Made by a program: the position numbers and the translations under genes
Part shown: in pieces, positions 57,943 to 64,000 of the stretch
Layout of the letters: each line of letters opens with the position of its first letter
Position numbering within the stretch: the stretch's first letter is position 1
Origin: Thermococcus bergensis
Lineage (GTDB): Archaea > Methanobacteriota_B > Thermococci > Thermococcales > Thermococcaceae
DNA length: 64,000 bases
Assembly (NCBI RefSeq): GCF_020386975.1
Contig: NZ_JABFNK010000005.1
Coordinates: 496,001 to 560,000 of the forward strand
Direction of reading: 5' to 3'
Notes under the pieces: model-generated
Databases searched by the model: none
What the model was told of the DNA's origin: nothing
What the model saw: only the letters and a program-made list of their open reading frames with translations

Positions 57943-58180
57943 GGGCAAATGCCACGTCCTCCTCAAGCTCCCTTTCCGTGTAGTGCCTCGGGACTTTCCT
58001 CTTGGCCAGTTCCTCAAGGAACTCTCTCTTGGTTACTCCCGCAAGCTTAGCAGCTTTTCCGAGGGAGAGAATTCCTCGCTGATATAAAATAACCGCAAGA
58101 TCAATTTTCAGCTCCCTCTCAACTTCTTTTCTCGGAAGCTTCATTGCGGTGATTATATCTTCTGGAATTACTATTTCCAT
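57932..58180 (-). CDS. UPF0175 family antitoxin-like protein
   Basis: About 82 residues from ATG 58180 (MEIVIPEDIITAMKLPRKEV). UPF0175 has a short N-terminal strand and a helix-turn-helix (LGKAAKLAGVTKREFLEEL). It stands directly upstream of and overlaps a DUF3368 PIN-like gene, the usual arrangement. The C-terminal tail RHYTERELEEDVAFARGE likely masks the toxin. Confidence 0.8.
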   Translation of the reverse strand: MEIVIPEDIITAMKLPRKEVERELKIDLAVILYQRGILSLGKAAKLAGVTKREFLEELAKRKVPRHYTERELEEDVAFARGE

Positions 58181-58226
58181 TTTCCCACCGGTTGATGATT
58201 GTAGCGGAAAATATTTAAAACCTTCG

Positions 58227-60440
<2,214 letters not shown>

Positions 60441-60444
<4 letters not shown>

Positions 60445-60953
60445 AGGCTCATGAAGCCAAGTGGCTCCCCTGTGTCGAGGTTTACTATCTTTATTTCTCT
60501 CTTTCTCGTGTCCAGAAATGCAACACTCTTTATTCCACTGACGTACCCACAGACCTCGCCGGGATTAAGAACTATGCTTCTTCCGGTTTCCCTAATTTCG
60601 TACTTATGAGTATGCCCCCTTATCACAACATCGTAAAGCTGGCTCCTTATAAATGCCTCAACTACCTTTTCATTTGTGCCGTGAAGGAGAACTATCTTAA
60701 GCCCATCCAGTTCGAGCTCTATTATTTCCGCCTCCACCCCAATCGCTTTTTTGAGACCTTCTCTTTCTCCATCGTTGTTGCCAAAGACACCCTTTAACGG
60801 TGCATTTAGTTTTGAAAGTTCTCTTTTGACAAAAGGTGCCACATAATCGCCTGCATGAAGCACGAGGTCAACGTTTTCCTTGTTAAATAGCTCAACAGCC
60901 CTTGCTATAGCCGGAAGGTTGTCATGAGTGTCGCTCATTATTCCTATCAGCAT
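60441..60953 (-). CDS. YfcE/MJ0936-type metallophosphodiesterase
   Basis: 170 residues. The calcineurin-like metal ligands are in ISDTHDNLPA, LHAGDYVAPF, FGNNDGEREG, VLLHGTNE and IRGHTHKYEI, and NPGEVCGY completes the site. Homologues hydrolyse phosphodiesters in vitro with Mn or Ni; the natural substrate is unknown. First gene of the minus-strand operon that leads to rtcA. It has a GGTGAT ribosome site. Confidence 0.92.
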
Positions 60954-61065
60954 ACGATCACCTCTGTATAGTCAAGGATGAGGAGTTTATATTTTTATCT
61001 TCGGTGGGCTAAAGCTTAAGAACTTCAGTTCATCAACAATCTATACGATGAGAGGGTGAAAGGTA

Positions 61066-61560
61066 ATGCTGGTTGGGAGGGCATTGATTCCGGTCAAGGT
61101 GTTAAAATCATTTGGAAGCTGGAAAGCTGGGGATACCCCGTTAATTGAAGATTGGAAAGCCAAAGAGCTTTGGGAAAGAGGGATAGTAGAGATTATAGAT
61201 GAGAGTGAGAAAATCATCCGCGAGCTTGAGAAGGTTATAAACGAAGAAAAAAACAGCGAGCCAATAACTTCAATTCCAGAGGGACTGTATGAAAGGGCTG
61301 AGTTCTATATTTATTACCTTGAAAATTATGTAAAAACAAAGACCGATGTGGATATAGAAGTTTTAAATGCCAAAATGACCAAGCTCTCCAATTTAAAGAG
61401 AAAGTACCAGTATCTCAAAAGACTCCGCTTTAATAAGATAATCAACGCAATAATGTTCAGACCCGGAAGTTTAGAGATTCTAAGCAGACTTTCATTGGAG
61501 GAAAGAAGGATATACCTCCAGATATCTCAAATTAGAAATGAGTGGTTGGGTGAGAAGTGA
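61066..61560 (+). CDS. gins23: GINS complex subunit Gins23
   Basis: 164 residues. The N-terminal beta domain (RALIPVKVLKSFGSWKAGDT) followed by helices (EFYIYYLENYVKTKTDVDIE, LKRKYQYLKRLRFNKIINAI) is the B-A order of archaeal Gins23. It joins MCM and GAN/RecJ in the replicative helicase complex. It overlaps the mcm start by one base (TGATG), the conserved Thermococcales order. AGAGGGTGAAAGG precedes the ATG. Confidence 0.88.
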   Translation: MLVGRALIPVKVLKSFGSWKAGDTPLIEDWKAKELWERGIVEIIDESEKIIRELEKVINEEKNSEPITSIPEGLYERAEFYIYYLENYVKTKTDVDIEVLNAKMTKLSNLKRKYQYLKRLRFNKIINAIMFRPGSLEILSRLSLEERRIYLQISQIRNEWLGEK

Positions 61561-64000
61561 TGGACAAAGAGGAGATGATAGAGAGATTTGTGAAGTTTCT
61601 CAGAGAATATACCGATGATAGCGGGAACAAGGTTTATTTAGATGAAATAAGGGATGTGCTGACAGTTGTCCCTAGGAGATATATTGCGATAAACTGGGAA
61701 CATTTAAACGCTTTTGATCCCGAACTCGCTGGAGAGCTTATAGACAATCCCGAAGAAGTTATCCTTGCGGCTGAAGATGCTATCCAAATAATCCTGCAGG
61801 AGGATTTCTTTAGGAAGGAGCCTTTTCTAATTCACGCCCGTTTTCATGGTCTGCCAAAGAGCTACCTTGTGAAGGAACTTGGGAGTGAGCATATAAACAA
61901 ATTCATCCAAGTTGAGGGAATAATAACAAGGATGACCGAGGTAAAGCCCTTTGTTTCCAGGGCGGTTTACATCTGCAAAGATTGCGGACATGAGATGGTG
62001 AGACTTCAAAAACCGTATGCGAATTTAATCAAGCCCAACAAATGTGAAGCCTGTGGAAGCAGGAACGTTGAGCTTGACGTTGATAAGAGCACTTTCCTCA
62101 ATTTCCAGAGCTTTAGACTCCAAGACAGGCCTGAAAGCCTTAAAGGTGGACAAATGCCCCGTTTTGTTGACGTAATTTTGCTTGACGACCTTGTGGATAT
62201 TGCCCTTCCGGGAGATAGAGTGGTTATAACCGGAATTTTGAGGGTTGTTTTAGAGCAAAGGGATAAGAGACCAATATTCCGGAAGATAATAGAGGCAAAC
62301 TATGTGGAGCAGTTAAGCAAGGAAATAGAAGAGCTTGAAATAACTCCGGAGGATGAGCAGAAGATTAAGGAGCTTGCAAAAAGGAAGGATATTGTCGATG
62401 TAATAGTTGACTCTATTGCTCCTGCTATTTATGGAATGAAAAAGGAAAAACTCGGAATTGCCCTCGCGCTGTTTGGAGGAAACACGAAACAACTCCCAGA
62501 TGGGACAAGGCTAAGAGGAGAGAGCCACGTTCTGCTTGTAGGAGATCCTGGAGTAGCTAAGTGTGTTGAATATAATACAGAAGTTGTGCTGTCGGATGGG
62601 AGCATTAGACCGATCGGAGAACTCGTTGATGAAGCCATAGAAAAAGCAAAAGAACGCGGAACCTTTGGTGTCGTTGACGATGGCTACTATGCACCCATAG
62701 ACCTCGAAATCTATGCCCTCGACGCTTCAACGCTGAAGGTTAGGAGAGTTAAGGCAAACATTGCATGGAAGAGAACCGCTCCAGAGAGAATGTTCAGGAT
62801 AAAGACCGCTAGTGGGAGGGAAATAAAGGTAACACCAACACATCCTTTCTTCGTCTTTGATGAAGGAACCTTTAAGACAAGAAAAGCGGAAGAGCTAAAA
62901 GTGGGAGATTTTATTGCAGTTCCAAGGGCCATCCCCGCAAATGGAAAACCAGTAAGCCTCAGTGAGGCACCCATTCAAAAACCAAAGACTGCAAAAAGTA
63001 GGCTAGTACTTCCAGAGTTCGCAGACGAAGAGTTCTGGTACATTGTTGGATTGATTACAGGAGAGGGGTACACCCAAAAAAGAGGCAGTAGTGCAACCCT
63101 TTACTTCACTAACAACGATGAAGAGCTGATAGAAAAGGTCAGAGAGTATCTAACCAAAATTGGGCTGACTCCAACCGTAAGAAGCCCTCACAAGGAGAAG
63201 AACGCACGCGAAGTCTATGTATCTAGCATTGAACTTTACAGTCTTCTTGAATGGCTTAAAATCTCCGGCAACTCTGCAGAGAAAAGGGTTCCACCTCAAC
63301 TGTTTAGTGCCAGGGACGTGGACATAAAGGCCTTCCTCAGAGGGTACTTTGATGCCGAGGGAACCGTTGATAAAAGAAGGCCTAAGATAACGGTTGTCTC
63401 TGCGTCAAAAGAGCTTGCCAAGGGTATACAACACCTGTTACTGCGGTTCGGTGTTAAGTCTCAGCTCCATGAAACCGTGAGTAGAGCAACAAATGGAAAG
63501 ATGGGTGAGAAAAAGACGTACTATCGGCTTTTTATAACCGGGGAAGACGCAGTAAAGTTCAGAGACATCATCGGATTCGGGCTCCAGAGAAAGATGGAAG
63601 TTCTTAAGAAAGTGACTCAGAATATCAAATCAAACACGAATGTTGATGTCGTTCCTGGCGTTAGCACTCTTCTCAAAGAACTTAGAAAGAGCGCTGGGCT
63701 CACTCAAAAGGAAATGGGGGTAAATCGTTCCACATATTTGCATTACGAGCGGGGGGATAGGTTACCCAGCAGAGAAAAGCTTGGGGTTATAGCCAGAACC
63801 CTCGAAACACATTTACCCAATTCAGAGGAAGTTAAAGTCCTCAAGCTCCTTGCCAGCTCCGACATATTCTGGGACAGGATAGAAGAGATAGAAGAGTACA
63901 AGCCAAAGCACCCGTGGGTATATGACCTTCAGATTCCTGAGCATCATAACTTCATAGCTAACGATGTCTTTGTTCACAATAGCCAGATACTCCGTTATGT
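61560..64000 (+). CDS. mcm: MCM replicative helicase, partial, with intein
   Basis: Starts MDKEEMIERFVKFLREYTDD and runs off the window. N-terminal A domain, zinc ribbon CKDCGHEM…CEACGSRN (about 140-165), OB fold, then the AAA core begins with VDVIVDSIAPAIYGMKKEKL and the Walker A VLLVGDPGVAK (about 324-334). An intein is inserted straight after that lysine, and the extein resumes as SQILRY at 63981. The rest of the AAA domain lies outside the window. Translationally coupled to gins23. Confidence 0.96.
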   Translation, partial: MDKEEMIERFVKFLREYTDDSGNKVYLDEIRDVLTVVPRRYIAINWEHLNAFDPELAGELIDNPEEVILAAEDAIQIILQEDFFRKEPFLIHARFHGLPKSYLVKELGSEHINKFIQVEGIITRMTEVKPFVSRAVYICKDCGHEMVRLQKPYANLIKPNKCEACGSRNVELDVDKSTFLNFQSFRLQDRPESLKGGQMPRFVDVILLDDLVDIALPGDRVVITGILRVVLEQRDKRPIFRKIIEANYVEQLSKEIEELEITPEDEQKIKELAKRKDIVDVIVDSIAPAIYGMKKEKLGIALALFGGNTKQLPDGTRLRGESHVLLVGDPGVAKCVEYNTEVVLSDGSIRPIGELVDEAIEKAKERGTFGVVDDGYYAPIDLEIYALDASTLKVRRVKANIAWKRTAPERMFRIKTASGREIKVTPTHPFFVFDEGTFKTRKAEELKVGDFIAVPRAIPANGKPVSLSEAPIQKPKTAKSRLVLPEFADEEFWYIVGLITGEGYTQKRGSSATLYFTNNDEELIEKVREYLTKIGLTPTVRSPHKEKNAREVYVSSIELYSLLEWLKISGNSAEKRVPPQLFSARDVDIKAFLRGYFDAEGTVDKRRPKITVVSASKELAKGIQHLLLRFGVKSQLHETVSRATNGKMGEKKTYYRLFITGEDAVKFRDIIGFGLQRKMEVLKKVTQNIKSNTNVDVVPGVSTLLKELRKSAGLTQKEMGVNRSTYLHYERGDRLPSREKLGVIARTLETHLPNSEEVKVLKLLASSDIFWDRIEEIEEYKPKHPWVYDLQIPEHHNFIANDVFVHNSQILRY
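62562..63980 (+). other. Intein in the MCM Walker A site (about 473 residues)
   Basis: It begins with Cys (CVEYNTEVVLSDGSIRPIGE, block A), has block B VTPTHPFFVF, LAGLIDADG-type endonuclease blocks FWYIVGLITGEGYT and DIKAFLRGYFDAEGTVD, and ends with block F/G VYDLQIPEHHNFIANDVFVH then Asn, followed by Ser as +1 residue. Splicing residues are all present. Both endonuclease acidic positions are Glu, which is acceptable for cleavage. Near its C-terminal part a Cro/XRE-like helix-turn-helix is inserted (LLKELRKSAGLTQKEMGVNR). Confidence 0.93.

Overview
The window is chromosomal DNA of a hyperthermophilic euryarchaeon of the order Thermococcales (Thermococcus/Pyrococcus). This rests on gene content: an archaeal EF-2, MCM next to Gins23 with an intein in the MCM Walker A site, Hjc, archaemetzincin, three DUF257 genes, a cytosolic sulfhydrogenase-type [NiFe] hydrogenase, a class II tRNA-Ser with encoded CCA, and TTTATA-type promoters with GGAGGTGA ribosome sites. 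The exact species is not claimed.

Layout. 1-2.7 kb: an Lrp/AsnC regulator and a class I aminotransferase split by an insertion sequence (IS). 2.8-12.6 kb: a TRAP transporter operon (dctPQM) followed by two 2-hydroxyacid dehydrogenases, a KDG-kinase-like PfkB protein, a DapA/KDG-aldolase-like protein, an FAH-family protein and an old-yellow-enzyme/FAD/Fe-S reductase. It looks like a complete uptake and catabolic route for an unidentified sugar acid or hydroxy acid. 12.7-14.6 kb: a 37-codon small ORF, tRNA-Ser(CGA), a DUF257 gene and an intact IS6-type element. 14.6-27.2 kb: housekeeping genes (map, TrkH-type channel, EcfA-like ATPase, CYTH, archaemetzincin, HEPN, M42 peptidase, surface protein, Hjc, gamma-carbonic-anhydrase-like, cis-prenyltransferase, EF-2), with a DDE element inserted a few bases from the EF-2 promoter.

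27.7-39.9 kb: a glycerol/dihydroxyacetone island. dhaKLM on the plus strand converges on a long minus-strand operon glpF-glpK-G3P dehydrogenase-FAD oxidoreductase-DUF1667-tpiA-ptsH-ptsI. HPr and Enzyme I without any sugar-specific EII gene suggest a PTS phosphorelay dedicated to DHA kinase. Both glpK and ptsI are interrupted by copies of the same IS982-type element, so both ways of phosphorylating glycerol-derived carbon look broken. The dhaK and glpF upstream regions share a 28-bp motif (25/28 identical).

41-54.4 kb: tRNA-synthetase-like asparagine synthetase, a secreted protein, a nitroreductase, a NuoE/NuoF/(NuoG-GltD fusion) set resembling bifurcating NAD(P)H-ferredoxin enzymes, and divergently the hydBGDA hydrogenase. 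The shared intergenic region carries an exact GTTn3AACn5GTT SurR-type site. hydB is split by another IS copy. 54.4-64 kb: two DUF257 genes (one frameshifted), a small tRNA-binding-like protein, a TatD-like hydrolase, a PIN-like/UPF0175 toxin-antitoxin pair, RtcA, an unknown 392-residue protein, a phosphodiesterase, Gins23 and the start of MCM.

Mobile DNA: five IS982-type copies (932-933 bp, 13-bp terminal repeats), one IS6-type (781 bp) and one IS4/IS5-superfamily-type (869 bp), all with intact target duplications. Two of the three families need a -1 frame change at an A7G tract in the same register to make a full transposase. The only gene-free stretch over 300 bp is 2672-3012, the divergent promoter region between the aminotransferase and dctP; it holds an inverted repeat and a TATA box.
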